Source of the DNA: Psychrobacillus sp042885655
GTDB lineage: Bacteria > Bacillota > Bacilli > Bacillales_A > Planococcaceae
DNA: 64,000 nucleotides
Reading direction: 5' to 3'
Assembly: GCF_042885655.1 (NCBI RefSeq)
Contig: NZ_JBHVRO010000005.1
Coordinates: forward strand, 1-64,000
Positions 52,944 to 62,675 of this stretch are shown here, in pieces. Under the pieces are notes generated by a model. It ran no database searches and was not told the origin of the DNA. It saw nothing but the letters and a program-made list of their open reading frames with translations. The position numbers and the translations under genes are program-made. Position 1 is the stretch's first letter, and the number at the start of each line of letters is the position of its first letter.

Positions 52944-53990
52944 TTATTTCGCCTCCTTTTTCTTGTTCATTTTGTCAAGGAAATAGCGAATTACGTAACC
53001 ACAAGCTACGAAGAAAATTATGATTGCGATTACAATCGATACAATCTCAACTGGTATACCAGCTGCATTTGGCATATTCAAAGATCCAAATTTTAGAGCT
53101 CCAAATAAAGTTGCACCGAATACAATTCCAAGTGGTGTATTTGCACCTAAAAGAGCTACTGCAATACCATCAAATCCTATACCGGTGAATCCACCATTAA
53201 CATTCGCATATTGGAATGTACCTAGTGCTTCCATCGCTCCAGCTAGTCCTGCAAATGCACCTGAGATAACCATAGAAAGAATAATATTTTTCTGAACGTT
53301 CATACCAGCATATTGAGAAGCATTTTTGTTAAATCCAACCGCTTTCAATTCATACCCAGTGGTTGTTTTTTCTAATATAAACCACATAACTAAAACCATT
53401 GCTATTGCTATGAAAATTCCATAATGTAATCTAGAATAATCCGTTATACTTTCAAAAAATGCGGATTTTAATGATGCAGTTGGTTTTATGTTTCCTGTAT
53501 TTTCACCACCGTGAGAGACAACACGGATGAGTGCATTCGTTGTGTGAAGCGCGATATAGTTCATCATAATTGTCACTATAACTTCGTGCACTTGTAATTT
53601 AGCTTTTAATAGTCCTGGAATGAATGCCCACAATGCACCTGCTAAAGCGGCAGCGATAATCGCAAATGGCAAATGAATATACATTGGAAGATCAAAAGTA
53701 ATTCCAACATATGCAGCTGCAAACCATCCGACAAGTAGCTGCCCTTCTACCCCAATATTAAATAATCCTGTACGGAATGCAAATGCTACTGCTAATCCGG
53801 ATAATAAGTAAGGGGTTATCTGGCGTATAGTTTCACCCATTGCATATGCATCACCAAAAATTCCATTCCATAATGCAGCATATCCTTCGATTGGATCGTA
53901 GCCACTTACTAACATAACGATGGCACCTACAAGTAATCCTAAAATAACGGATATAACGGGGACAAGTATATTGACTACTCTATTCGACAT
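52944..53990 (-). CDS. nupP: Nucleoside ABC importer permease NupP
   Basis: A 348-residue membrane permease with about nine helices. FRTGLFNIGVEGQLL and AVGFNKNASQYAGMNV are the pair-specific motifs. The ATG at 53990 is chosen because AGGGGG lies 9 nt upstream; longer readings begin inside nupO. It overlaps the nupO end and is followed by nupQ after 1 bp. Confidence 0.92.
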   Translation of the reverse strand: MSNRVVNILVPVISVILGLLVGAIVMLVSGYDPIEGYAALWNGIFGDAYAMGETIRQITPYLLSGLAVAFAFRTGLFNIGVEGQLLVGWFAAAYVGITFDLPMYIHLPFAIIAAALAGALWAFIPGLLKAKLQVHEVIVTIMMNYIALHTTNALIRVVSHGGENTGNIKPTASLKSAFFESITDYSRLHYGIFIAIAMVLVMWFILEKTTTGYELKAVGFNKNASQYAGMNVQKNIILSMVISGAFAGLAGAMEALGTFQYANVNGGFTGIGFDGIAVALLGANTPLGIVFGATLFGALKFGSLNMPNAAGIPVEIVSIVIAIIIFFVACGYVIRYFLDKMNKKKEAK

Positions 53991-55530
53991 GCTGTTTTTC
54001 CCCCTGATTAACATCTTTTTCATTTCTTCTCTGACCAGCCATTAACAACCCAAGTTCTTGTTCCGTTGTTTCCTTTGGTAATAATGTATCAACAATTTGA
54101 CCATCATAAATAACAGCAATACGGTCAGAAACATTCATTACCTCATCAAGTTCAAACGAAAGAAGAAGTACAGCTTTCCCTTTATCACGCTGTTCAATTA
54201 AACTCTGATGAATAAACTCAATTGCTCCTACATCCAATCCACGAGTTGGAAGAGCTGCTATTAATAATTCTGGATTTCGAAGAATTTCTCGTCCAATAAT
54301 CGCTTTTTGTTGATTTCCACCTGATAAAGAACGAGCAAGTGTGTCTTCACCTTGCGTACGCACATCAAAATCAGTTATCACTTTTTGCGCAAGTTCTGAT
54401 ACTTTACCGTAATCAATAATTCCATTTTTTGAAATTGGTGGGAGGTAGTATGTTTGTAACGCAATATTATGTCCAATTGAAAAATCAAGTACTAGCCCAT
54501 GTTTATGTCGATCTTGTGGAATATGACCAACCCCAGCCTCTGTAATGAAACGTGGCTTCTTATTTGTAACATCTTTACCATTGATGGAAATCAATCCACT
54601 TTTTACTTTACGAAGACCTGTTATAGCTTCTATCAATTCCGATTGACCGTTCCCATCAATCCCTGCTATCCCCAAAATTTCACCTTTACGTACCGTTAAA
54701 TTCAATCCTTTAATTTTTTCTACTCCACGATAGTCTGTTACGACTAAGTCTTTTACTATTAAAGAATCTTCTGTTGGATGAGCTTCATCTTTCACAGTAG
54801 TAAAATCAACTTGTCTACCAACCATCAATGAAGCTAGATCATTTGGATTTGTTTCCGCTGTAACAACAGTTCCAATACCTACACCTTTACGAATAACTGT
54901 CACTCGATCTGATACATCCATGATTTCTTTTAATTTATGTGTAATTAAAATAATCGATTTTCCTTCTTGAATCAGTCGCTTCATTATTTGAATAAGTTCT
55001 GTTATTTCTTGAGGTGTAAGAGAAGCTGTTGGTTCATCAAAAATTAGTATTTCTGCTCCACGATAAAGAGTCTTTAGGATTTCAACACGTTGCTGCATGC
55101 CAACAGATATATCTTCGATTTTTGCGTATGGATCTACTTCTAAACCATACATTTCGGACAATGCTTGAATTTTCTTTGCAGCATCTTTAACATTAAGCAT
55201 TCCGCTTTTTGTTAATTCATTTCCTAGAATGATATTTTCAGTTACAGTAAAATTTTCAACAAGCATAAAATGCTGATGAACCATTCCAATTCCCAAGTCA
55301 TTTGCTATATTAGGGTCCGTTATCTTAACAGATTTCCCATTAACTTTTATCTCACCAGCTTCAGGTTGATATAGTCCAAAGAGGACGTTCATGAGGGTCG
55401 ACTTACCAGCACCATTTTCCCCTAAAAGAGCATGAATTTCGCCCTTTTTCAATTGAAGGGTGATGTTATCATTTGCAACGAACGATCCAAACTCTTTTCG
55501 AATACCAAGCATCTCTATTACATAATCCAA
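53980..55530 (-). CDS. nupO: Nucleoside ABC importer ATPase NupO
   Basis: A 516-residue double ATPase. The first half has GENGAGKST, ISVGMQQRVEI and LIFDEPTASLT; the second half has a degenerate Walker A GIDGNGQSE, normal for this family, and LSGGNQQKAII. The start is a TTG 8 nt after AGGGAG; an upstream GTG lies within that site. It has its own TTGACA promoter region beyond the nupN terminator. Confidence 0.92.
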   Translation of the reverse strand: MDYVIEMLGIRKEFGSFVANDNITLQLKKGEIHALLGENGAGKSTLMNVLFGLYQPEAGEIKVNGKSVKITDPNIANDLGIGMVHQHFMLVENFTVTENIILGNELTKSGMLNVKDAAKKIQALSEMYGLEVDPYAKIEDISVGMQQRVEILKTLYRGAEILIFDEPTASLTPQEITELIQIMKRLIQEGKSIILITHKLKEIMDVSDRVTVIRKGVGIGTVVTAETNPNDLASLMVGRQVDFTTVKDEAHPTEDSLIVKDLVVTDYRGVEKIKGLNLTVRKGEILGIAGIDGNGQSELIEAITGLRKVKSGLISINGKDVTNKKPRFITEAGVGHIPQDRHKHGLVLDFSIGHNIALQTYYLPPISKNGIIDYGKVSELAQKVITDFDVRTQGEDTLARSLSGGNQQKAIIGREILRNPELLIAALPTRGLDVGAIEFIHQSLIEQRDKGKAVLLLSFELDEVMNVSDRIAVIYDGQIVDTLLPKETTEQELGLLMAGQRRNEKDVNQGEKQHVE

Positions 55531-55619
55531 TGAATTCACTCCCTACTATACTAGTACAAAATTAATACAGGAAAGACTTTAAATTTTTTAATCCAGTCAG
55601 TTTATAAAAATACTTTTTG

Positions 55620-55640
55620 TTTGCTATTATTGTCAAGCTA
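55620..55640 (-). promoter_or_regulatory. Possible nupO promoter
   Basis: TTGACA (55632-55637 on the minus strand), with an AT-rich TATTTT/TATAAA stretch about 18 bp downstream, in the 250-bp gap between nupN and nupO. The -10 is poor, so this is tentative. Confidence 0.35.
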
Positions 55641-55742
55641 TTTTACAACAAACTGAACATGTCTACCTTCAACATTAGATTTTGCATACAACCCAAATAA
55701 GACTTTAAAATATTTAAAATCTTTCTTCTATTAATTAAAATA

Positions 55743-55773
55743 TCATAAAGACCGAATTACTCGGCCTTTATGA
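55743..55773 (-). terminator. nupN terminator/attenuator
   Basis: TCATAAAGGCCGA and TCGGTCTTTATGA form a 13-bp stem with one G-T, followed by a TATTTT stretch on the minus strand. It separates the lipoprotein gene from nupOPQ and may set a higher level of binding protein. Confidence 0.75.
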
Positions 55774-55788
55774 TGTTAGAAAAACAAT

Positions 55789-56862
55789 TTATTTTGCTAC
55801 TGATTCAGGTACAACAATTTCTCCAGCAGCTATTTTATCAGAGTATTCTTTCACTTTAGCTAAAATATCATCTGGAATAGCTCCACGTGAATCAGCAAGA
55901 CCTACTCCGCCTTCAGCAATACCATAAGTAGTTGTTTTACCACCAGGGAAGTTACCTTCCATACCAAGTTTAGCAATTTCTTGTACCGCAACATCTACAC
56001 GTTTTTGCATAGAAGTAAGTGTTACGTTCTTATCTCCAATTTGACCTTCTGCGTATTGGTCAGAGTCAACTCCGATTACCCATACATCTGCATTTGGATC
56101 TTTCTTTTTACGTTCTTTTGCTTCAGAAAATACTCCGTTACCAGTACCACCAGCAGCGTGGAAAATAATGTCTACGCCTGAAGAATACATACGGTTTGCA
56201 GTTGTTTTACCAAGAGCAGCATCATCGAACTTACCAGTGTATTGAACATCTACTTTAATGCTTGGATCTACCGCTTTTACTCCTTCTAAGAACCCTGCTT
56301 CAAATCGTTCGATTACCGGAATTTCCATTCCACCAACGAAACCGATTTTTTTAGATTTAGACATAAGAGCAGCTGCAACTCCAGCTAAATATGAACCTTC
56401 TTGCTCTTTAAACATTACTGAAGCTACGTTTGGAGCATCAACAACTGAGTCGATTAGAGCAAAGTGATTATCTGGTTTTTGACCTGCAATTGTACTAATT
56501 GGTTGTTCCATTAAGAAACCAATACCGTATACTATGTCAAAGTTACGACGTGCTAAGCTATTTAAGTTTGTTGTATAATCAGCATTTCCAGCTGATTGAA
56601 GGTAATCATACCCTCCATCACCTTTTTTAAGACCGTTATCTTTACCAAACTTTTCAATACCTTCCCAAGCTAATTGGTTAAATGATTTATCATCAATCCC
56701 ACCAACGTCAGTTACCATAGCAATAGAGAAGTTTTTTGCTTTAGATGTACCTTCATTATCTTTTGTAGAAGTTGTTCCTTCATCTTTTGAACCACATGCT
56801 CCAAGGATAGTACCAGCAGCTAGTACAAGCGACAGTCCTAATCCAAATTTACGTTTCGTCAA
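55789..56862 (-). CDS. nupN: BMP-family nucleoside-binding lipoprotein
   Basis: A 357-residue exported substrate-binding lipoprotein. A lipobox ends in ILGAC (Cys near 22), followed by a serine/threonine-rich spacer and a BMP/PnrA domain (VTDVGGIDDKSFNQLAWEG, FHAAGGTGNGVF). The start is a TTG (giving MTKRKFGLGL) 8 nt after GGGGG; an ATG five codons upstream overlaps that site. It directly follows the YmfC-type regulator gene. Confidence 0.92.
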   Translation of the reverse strand: MTKRKFGLGLSLVLAAGTILGACGSKDEGTTSTKDNEGTSKAKNFSIAMVTDVGGIDDKSFNQLAWEGIEKFGKDNGLKKGDGGYDYLQSAGNADYTTNLNSLARRNFDIVYGIGFLMEQPISTIAGQKPDNHFALIDSVVDAPNVASVMFKEQEGSYLAGVAAALMSKSKKIGFVGGMEIPVIERFEAGFLEGVKAVDPSIKVDVQYTGKFDDAALGKTTANRMYSSGVDIIFHAAGGTGNGVFSEAKERKKKDPNADVWVIGVDSDQYAEGQIGDKNVTLTSMQKRVDVAVQEIAKLGMEGNFPGGKTTTYGIAEGGVGLADSRGAIPDDILAKVKEYSDKIAAGEIVVPESVAK

Positions 56863-56908
56863 ATTGAAAACCCCCATTATTTTTCTTATTAGCAGGAACT
56901 AAAAGATT

Positions 56909-57637
56909 TTACACCCTTTTTCGAACAACATGAAAGCTAAACTTATCTGCTCGAAAATAATTTTTCGAGTACAAGACTACACGATCATTTTCATCGTAAT
57001 GAAGTTGTTTTAATATCAGCAATGAAGTTTCCGGATCGCAATTCAATGTTGGAGAAGCAATTTCATGATATCCCACTGGATCAATGAAAGTGACTGCATA
57101 TGAAACATGAATGTCTCCAGATTCCTCTAATGCCGAAAATATTGAACCTTCTTCTCTAACGAGGAAATCATTTGGCAAATATTTTTCCGGAACTTTATCA
57201 ATACAATACACAACTGGTTCACCATTTGCTGTACGTACTCGTTCCATAGAAATAATAGATTGTCCTTCACTACATTGAAAGCGATTTAAATCATCTTCAG
57301 AAGGAAGCGTTTGCATAGAACTTAAATATATTGTTCCCGGCTCCATACCAACACTTCGGATCATGGATGAAACGCTTGAGAGTTGCTCTATTCCTGAAGT
57401 AAAAACAGGTTTTGAATTCACAAAGGTTCCTACACCATGTCTTCTGATAATTATATTTTCTTCTTCCAATAAGCGAAGTGCTTCTCTTAATGTTGCACGA
57501 CTTACTCCAAGTGATTTAGCTAATTCAAATTCTGAAGGAAGTTTTTCCTTTTCTTTGAAAATGCCTTTTTCAATGTCCTTTTTTAGACGATCGATCACTT
57601 GAAGATATAAATGACGATTGTCTATTTTGATTGTCAA
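56909..57637 (-). CDS. ymfC: GntR/HutC-type regulator YmfC
   Basis: A 242-residue regulator. Residues about 6-75 form the winged helix (LYLQVIDRLKKDIEKG, LPSEFELAKSLGVSRATLRE), and residues about 90-240 form a UTRA ligand-binding domain. The start is a TTG 7-8 nt after GGTGGTG. It precedes nupN by about 46 bp; control of the nucleoside importer is likely from this position but not shown by sequence. Confidence 0.88.
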   Translation of the reverse strand: MTIKIDNRHLYLQVIDRLKKDIEKGIFKEKEKLPSEFELAKSLGVSRATLREALRLLEEENIIIRRHGVGTFVNSKPVFTSGIEQLSSVSSMIRSVGMEPGTIYLSSMQTLPSEDDLNRFQCSEGQSIISMERVRTANGEPVVYCIDKVPEKYLPNDFLVREEGSIFSALEESGDIHVSYAVTFIDPVGYHEIASPTLNCDPETSLLILKQLHYDENDRVVLYSKNYFRADKFSFHVVRKRV

Positions 57638-57792
57638 CGAAAACACCACCATTTTAAAGAGATCAGACATCAGATGTAAAACATTCCTACTAATCAGTCA
57701 TACTATACCATTTTTAAAGATTGAAATAAATACTTTTATTCTTATTTCAAAAAAAGATTTAATGGAAATTTCATATGCTTGTAATCATTTTG

Positions 57793-60072
57793 TCATATAA
57801 GGTCATGATCTAATGGGTGTTTTGGAGCAAGTACTTGACGTGGCTTGCTACCTTCATACGGTCCAACAACTCCACTCATTTCCAGCTGATCAATAATTCT
57901 AGCGGCTCTCGAATATCCAATTCTAAAACGTCGTTGAAGTAATGAAACCGATGCTGTCTGCATTTCCGTCACTAATTGCTCTGCATCATCATACAGTTCA
58001 TCTCGATCCATTTGTTCTTCTACATCTTCCATTTCTTCTGGAATCATTTCTTCTTGATAATTTGCTTTTTGTTGTTCAATAACGAAATCCACTACACGCT
58101 CTACTTCTGCATCGGACAAATAAGCACCTTGAACCCGAACTGGCTTAGAGCTTCCTGCTGGTAAAAACAACATATCTCCTCTACCAAGTAACTTTTCAGC
58201 ACCACCCATATCTAATATGGTGCGGGAGTCAATAGCTGAAGATACCGCAAATGCAATTCTAGATGGAATATTTGCTTTAATGATACCAGTAATTACATCT
58301 ACACTAGGTCTCTGAGTAGCAATAATTAAATGAATACCGGCTGCTCGTGCCATTTGTGCAAGTCTTGTGATTGAATCCTCCACATCACTTGATGCAACCA
58401 TCATTAAGTCAGCTAACTCATCCACGATAACTACTATATATGGTAGTTTAGGATGTTTTTCTTCGTTTTCTTCATTCCATTTATCGATATGTTCGTTATA
58501 TCCCTCCATATTACGTGTGCCAGTATGAGAGAATAAATCATATCTTCTTTCCATTTCAGAAACGATTTTTTTCAATGCTTGAGAAGCTTTTCTAGGATCT
58601 GTTACAACAGGTGCCAATAGATGTGGAATACCATTATATACATTTAACTCCACCATCTTGGGATCAATCATCATCATTTTTACTTCATGTGGTTTCGCAC
58701 GCATCATAATACTAACAATTATGCCATTAATACAAACACTTTTCCCACTACCAGTTGAACCCGCAACTAGTAAATGAGGCATCTTGTTAAGTTCAGCTAA
58801 CACAGCTTGACCAGTTACATCCCTTCCAAATCCTATTAAGAGCTTTAAGTTTGGTTTATTGTTCTCAGTAGATTCGAGCACTTCACTTAGACTTACGATA
58901 GCAACTTCTTTATTTGGTACTTCGATACCGATAGCAGATTTCCCAGGAATTGGTGCTTCAATTCGAATATCTCTTGCAGCAAGCGCTAAGGCCAAATCAT
59001 CATGAAGACTTACTATACGACTAACCTTAACACCTACATCCGGAAGTACTTCATATTTTGTAACAGCTGGACCTAAATGGACTTGAGTAACTTTTGCTTT
59101 TACACCAAAACTTAAAAAAGTTTGTTCCAATTTTTTCGCATTCGCTTGAATCATATTTAACTCACCGCTTTGGTCACTATGGGCTGGTGAATCTAATAGA
59201 GAAATTGCAGGTAATTGATAATCTTCATTTTCAACTACATCTGAATCCATATTGATTTCAATCGGTTCTGTCGGCTCAACTATCTCTTCTTTTTTTGAAA
59301 TACGTTCTGTGAATGCAGAAATAATAGGAGCTGTTTCATGTACTATCTCGTCTATATGAATCATTTCTTCATGTGTTGTAACAGCCTCTTCTTGAGGAAT
59401 CTCTTTTTTATTTCTCCTTGTTTGTCTTTCAGGAACAACTGGTTTCTTTTTCTTTTTTCTTATTTTCATCGAATCTTTAATCTTTGGTGATACTTCTACT
59501 AAATAGGGGACCAGTGCTTTTCCCGTTAGTAGAACAATTCCAATAAGTAATAACAGCCAACCAGCTATCTTTGCTCCTGCTGAATCAAATAACACATGGA
59601 ATGTTGCAAATAGAATGGCTCCAATCATTCCACCACCAAGCGAACTACTCCTATCTATAATTCCACCACTTTCAACTAAAACTCTGTAACTTTCTCTTAA
59701 CACCGAATTAGTTACTAAAGCTTTTCCTTGAAATAATTGTTCAAAAAGAGCTAAATGGCTAAATAATAAAAGACTACTCAAAAAAAAGATAGAGCCTAAA
59801 ATTAGTCTATGATTCCAAGATGGAAATGTTTGTTTGATCATAATTATTAGAGCATAAACAATCAAGAAAAATGGTATTGCAATATGCCAATTACCAAAAA
59901 GAAAATATCCTATATATGCCAATCCCCTACCAACTAAACCATATTCAAAAAAAGAAATAATCGCTATTCCAATTACGATTAACCCAATAATTTCATACAT
60001 AAGAGGGTGCAAAGGTTGTTTCTTTTCCTTTTTAGTTGGTTTTTTTAAAGTTTTTTTCTTTTTTTGAGCCAA
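57793..60072 (-). CDS. spoIIIE: DNA translocase SpoIIIE
   Basis: A 759-residue membrane-anchored DNA pump of the FtsK/SpoIIIE type. Four or five N-terminal membrane helices (about 25-185) are followed by a charged linker, the motor domain with GSTGSGKSVC and the LPYIVVIVDELADLMM Walker B region, and a C-terminal winged-helix gamma domain (about 690-755; LLQRRFRIGYSRAARIIDQL). In sporulation it moves the chromosome into the forespore. The start is a TTG (MAQKKKK) after AGTAGGTG; a GTG three codons upstream lies within the site. The ClpP-like tepA that precedes it in B. subtilis is absent. Confidence 0.95.
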   Translation of the reverse strand: MAQKKKKTLKKPTKKEKKQPLHPLMYEIIGLIVIGIAIISFFEYGLVGRGLAYIGYFLFGNWHIAIPFFLIVYALIIMIKQTFPSWNHRLILGSIFFLSSLLLFSHLALFEQLFQGKALVTNSVLRESYRVLVESGGIIDRSSSLGGGMIGAILFATFHVLFDSAGAKIAGWLLLLIGIVLLTGKALVPYLVEVSPKIKDSMKIRKKKKKPVVPERQTRRNKKEIPQEEAVTTHEEMIHIDEIVHETAPIISAFTERISKKEEIVEPTEPIEINMDSDVVENEDYQLPAISLLDSPAHSDQSGELNMIQANAKKLEQTFLSFGVKAKVTQVHLGPAVTKYEVLPDVGVKVSRIVSLHDDLALALAARDIRIEAPIPGKSAIGIEVPNKEVAIVSLSEVLESTENNKPNLKLLIGFGRDVTGQAVLAELNKMPHLLVAGSTGSGKSVCINGIIVSIMMRAKPHEVKMMMIDPKMVELNVYNGIPHLLAPVVTDPRKASQALKKIVSEMERRYDLFSHTGTRNMEGYNEHIDKWNEENEEKHPKLPYIVVIVDELADLMMVASSDVEDSITRLAQMARAAGIHLIIATQRPSVDVITGIIKANIPSRIAFAVSSAIDSRTILDMGGAEKLLGRGDMLFLPAGSSKPVRVQGAYLSDAEVERVVDFVIEQQKANYQEEMIPEEMEDVEEQMDRDELYDDAEQLVTEMQTASVSLLQRRFRIGYSRAARIIDQLEMSGVVGPYEGSKPRQVLAPKHPLDHDLI

Positions 60073-60102
60073 ACTAATCACCTACTTTCCTAAAAGATAA
60101 AA

Positions 60103-60135
60103 AGGATTTCCTATCCGCTTTCGGAAGGAAATCCT
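60103..60135 (-). terminator. rnjB terminator
   Basis: AGGATTTCC and GGAAATCCT form a 9-bp stem followed by TTTTT on the minus strand, 11 bp beyond the rnjB stop codon. Confidence 0.85.
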
Positions 60136-60145
60136 CATACTCATA

Positions 60146-61813
60146 TTAATATTCCATAATAATCGGGATGATCATTGGACGTCGTTTTGTTTGTTGGAAT
60201 AAATATGAATTTAGCGTATCGCGGATTTCTTGTTTAATGTTTGTCCATTCAAACGTTTCTTTATTCACATATTTTTCAACAATCGTTCTAACAAGCTTCG
60301 CTGATTCATCCATCAGCTCCTCTGATTCTCTAACATAAACGAACCCTCTTGATAGAATTTCTGGACCAGATGCAATTTTCTTTTGTGCACGGTTTAAAGT
60401 AATGACAACTATAAAAATACCATCTTGTGAGAGAAGTTTGCGATCACGTAAAACAATATTACCTACGTCACCAACACCAATACCATCAATTAATACATTA
60501 CCAGCTGGTACTCTTCCACTCATTCTCATTTTGCCATTTTTATATTCAACAATATCCCCTTTATCCGCAATAAATATTTCAGATTTTGCCATACCGATGT
60601 CTTGAGCTAATTTGGAGTGAGCCATTAACATTCGATATTCCCCTTGAATTGGGATAAAGTATTTTGGTCTTGTTAAGTTAAGCATCATTTTTAAATCTTC
60701 TTGACTACCATGACCAGATACATGAACATTTTTGCTTGAAGTTAATACTTTAGCCCCTGCTTTAGCAAGTTGGTTCATCGTTTGGAACATTCCTACTTCC
60801 ATCCCTGGCGAAGGGGTGAAAGTGATTAAAATTGTATCCGTATCTTTAATTTTTATATCTTTATGATGTTTTCGCACCATTTTTTCTAATGCTTCTAGAG
60901 GTTCACCTTGATTACCCGATACGATTATAACAATTTCATCATCATTGTATTTTGAAATTTCTTTAATCGAGATAATTGTATCTTCGTCAACAGAGAAGTA
61001 GCCTAGATCTAGTCCAATTTCAAAAATATTTTCTAAACTTTTTCCTGCAATGGCAACCTTCTTACCAGTTTCAACCGCTTTATCGAATACTTGTTGAATT
61101 CGTATAAAATTTGATGCATATAAAGACACAAGAATACGACCTCGAGCAGCGTGGAATGTTTCTGATAATTGGTTTTCAATAACTGCTTCTGAAGTTGTAT
61201 ACCCAGGTCTTTCCGCTTCCGTTGAATCAGATAATAAAATAAATACTCCTTCTTCACCAAGCCCAGCAATTTTAGCAATATCTGGACGGTATTTTCCTTT
61301 TGCTGATTGGTCAAATTTAAATTCCCCTGTATGCACAATTGCGCCTTCTGAAGTATGAAATACAATGCCAAATGAATCTGGAATACTATGTGTTGTGTGA
61401 AAGAATGTCACATAAGTGCTTTGAAAATTCATCCGACTCTTATTTGTCACTTCAAAATATTTAACCGATTGTTTGGAAGGTAACGCTTTTAAATGCGTCT
61501 TGGCTAAAGCAATCGTTAATTTAGAACCGTAGACAGGTGCTTGAATTTTTTGCAATAAATATGCTATAGAACCAATTGAATCTTCGTGTCCGTGGGTTAA
61601 AAAGATACCTTTTACACGATTTTTATTTTCTTCTAAGTAAGTTATATCTGGTATGACAATATCAATACCAAGCATTTCATTTTCAGGGAACATAAGCCCA
61701 CTGTCCACAACAAATATTTCTTCGTCTATTTCTACTACATACATTGCTTTTCCAATCTCACCTACTCCACCGAGCGGTATGATTCGAATAAGTTCATTAT
61801 TTACTTTTACCAA
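60146..61813 (-). CDS. rnjB: Ribonuclease J2
   Basis: A 555-residue metallo-beta-lactamase/beta-CASP ribonuclease. THGHEDSIG (His74-Gly-His76) keeps only part of the HxHxDH zinc motif; the last histidine is serine, as in other J2 proteins, which are weak enzymes that partner RNase J1. The beta-CASP domain and SGHGSQEDL motif follow, with a C-terminal dimerisation domain. The start is a TTG 7 nt after AGGAGG, giving the family length; the longer reading from 61939 is rejected. Confidence 0.93.
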   Translation of the reverse strand: MVKVNNELIRIIPLGGVGEIGKAMYVVEIDEEIFVVDSGLMFPENEMLGIDIVIPDITYLEENKNRVKGIFLTHGHEDSIGSIAYLLQKIQAPVYGSKLTIALAKTHLKALPSKQSVKYFEVTNKSRMNFQSTYVTFFHTTHSIPDSFGIVFHTSEGAIVHTGEFKFDQSAKGKYRPDIAKIAGLGEEGVFILLSDSTEAERPGYTTSEAVIENQLSETFHAARGRILVSLYASNFIRIQQVFDKAVETGKKVAIAGKSLENIFEIGLDLGYFSVDEDTIISIKEISKYNDDEIVIIVSGNQGEPLEALEKMVRKHHKDIKIKDTDTILITFTPSPGMEVGMFQTMNQLAKAGAKVLTSSKNVHVSGHGSQEDLKMMLNLTRPKYFIPIQGEYRMLMAHSKLAQDIGMAKSEIFIADKGDIVEYKNGKMRMSGRVPAGNVLIDGIGVGDVGNIVLRDRKLLSQDGIFIVVITLNRAQKKIASGPEILSRGFVYVRESEELMDESAKLVRTIVEKYVNKETFEWTNIKQEIRDTLNSYLFQQTKRRPMIIPIIMEY

Positions 61814-62086
61814 TTGTTTTCCTCCTATAATTAACCCGACCAACATCCACTTATTTTCATTATATCGAACGAGGACGATTCGCACAATAATAAAAGCATA
61901 AAGCAAACACTTTACAAGTCTAAACGTCGTACTACTCAACCTATAAGAGCATCATGTCTCCACTAATTCCTCGGTGCTTTGGAGGGAACATAAGAAAAGA
62001 AATGAAATATTAATAGATATAGCTACATTTGCAATAAATGTTTTTAAAAGAGAGAAAAATTTATATGAATTTTTTGCGATGAACGG

Positions 62087-62265
62087 GTTGATTTCCGCTG
62101 CAGGCAGACGCTTTCTTACCACTAGTCAAGAGTTTCTATAAAAATCAAATTAAAGATAGTGATTCATTCAACGAGTTGTTGATTTCGGTGCAGAAGACAT
62201 CTGCTATTCCCGTAGGAGTCGAGCTCCAGCACTCCAAGCAACAATGGACACTAAACAAATGGACT
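62087..62265. repeat. Palindromic GC-rich repeat, fragments H1 and H2
   Basis: H1 (62087-about 62130): GTTGATTTCCGCTGCAGGCA and CTTTCTTACCACTAGTCAAG, sharing its tail with fragment C1 at 33.2 kb. H2 (about 62160-62265): ATTCAACGAGTTGTTGATTT, CTATTCCCGTAGGAGTCGAG and CAACAATGGACACTAAAC, matching copy B. A further end fragment (TAGGAATCGCCGCCTTCCGC plus TCCAATCAA) lies at 62341-62374. Confidence 0.65.
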
Positions 62266-62454
62266 TATCAATAATCACCTTTAAAATTAATTACTTTATT
62301 AGGGTTTTCTCTTTCTAATTTGCATGCCAAACTTGCTAATTCCCTAGGAATCGCCGCCTTCCGCTCCAATCAATGAACCGAGGCATTTTCTTTTGCTTAT
62401 CTATTGGGCAAGCAGACAGAGAGAAAAATAGGGAGTATCGATTAATAAAATAGC

Positions 62455-62640
62455 GAAGCCGCAGACGAAATTATATCTTCGTCCGCATTTAATCAAGAGG
62501 GCGAGGGACAAACATCCACCACAATATTAACGAAAAAATGGATCGTGAAGTGAAGAAGTCAATTCACGATCCATTACTCAGATGGTAATGATCTAGCAAG
62601 ATCATAACTGCCCCAGCTACGTATACTTTCTTGTTTATAA
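62455..62640 (-). repeat. Second dispersed repeat family, copy c
   Basis: On the minus strand it runs GAAAGTATACGTAGCTGGGG, CATTACCATCTGAGTAATGG, an ATCGTGAATTGA...TTCACGAT hairpin, GTGGATGTTTGTCCCTCGCC, and GCGGACGAAGATATAATTTC plus GTCTGCGGC. It lies directly downstream of dapA on the same strand. The closest relatives are the copies at 0.6 and 21.2 kb. Confidence 0.65.
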
Positions 62641-62669
62641 AAAAAAGACTGAAAAGTGCCTCAGTCTTT
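62641..62669 (-). terminator. dapA terminator
   Basis: AAAGACTG and CAGTCTTT form an 8-bp stem followed by TTTTTT on the minus strand, 7 bp beyond the dapA stop codon. Confidence 0.8.
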
Positions 62670-62675
62670 TAACGC

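Noticed and set aside
55540..55788. Purine riboswitch before the nucleoside importer genes
   Set aside because: The conserved loop and junction sequences of purine riboswitches are not visible; the only strong structure is the terminator-like hairpin after nupN.
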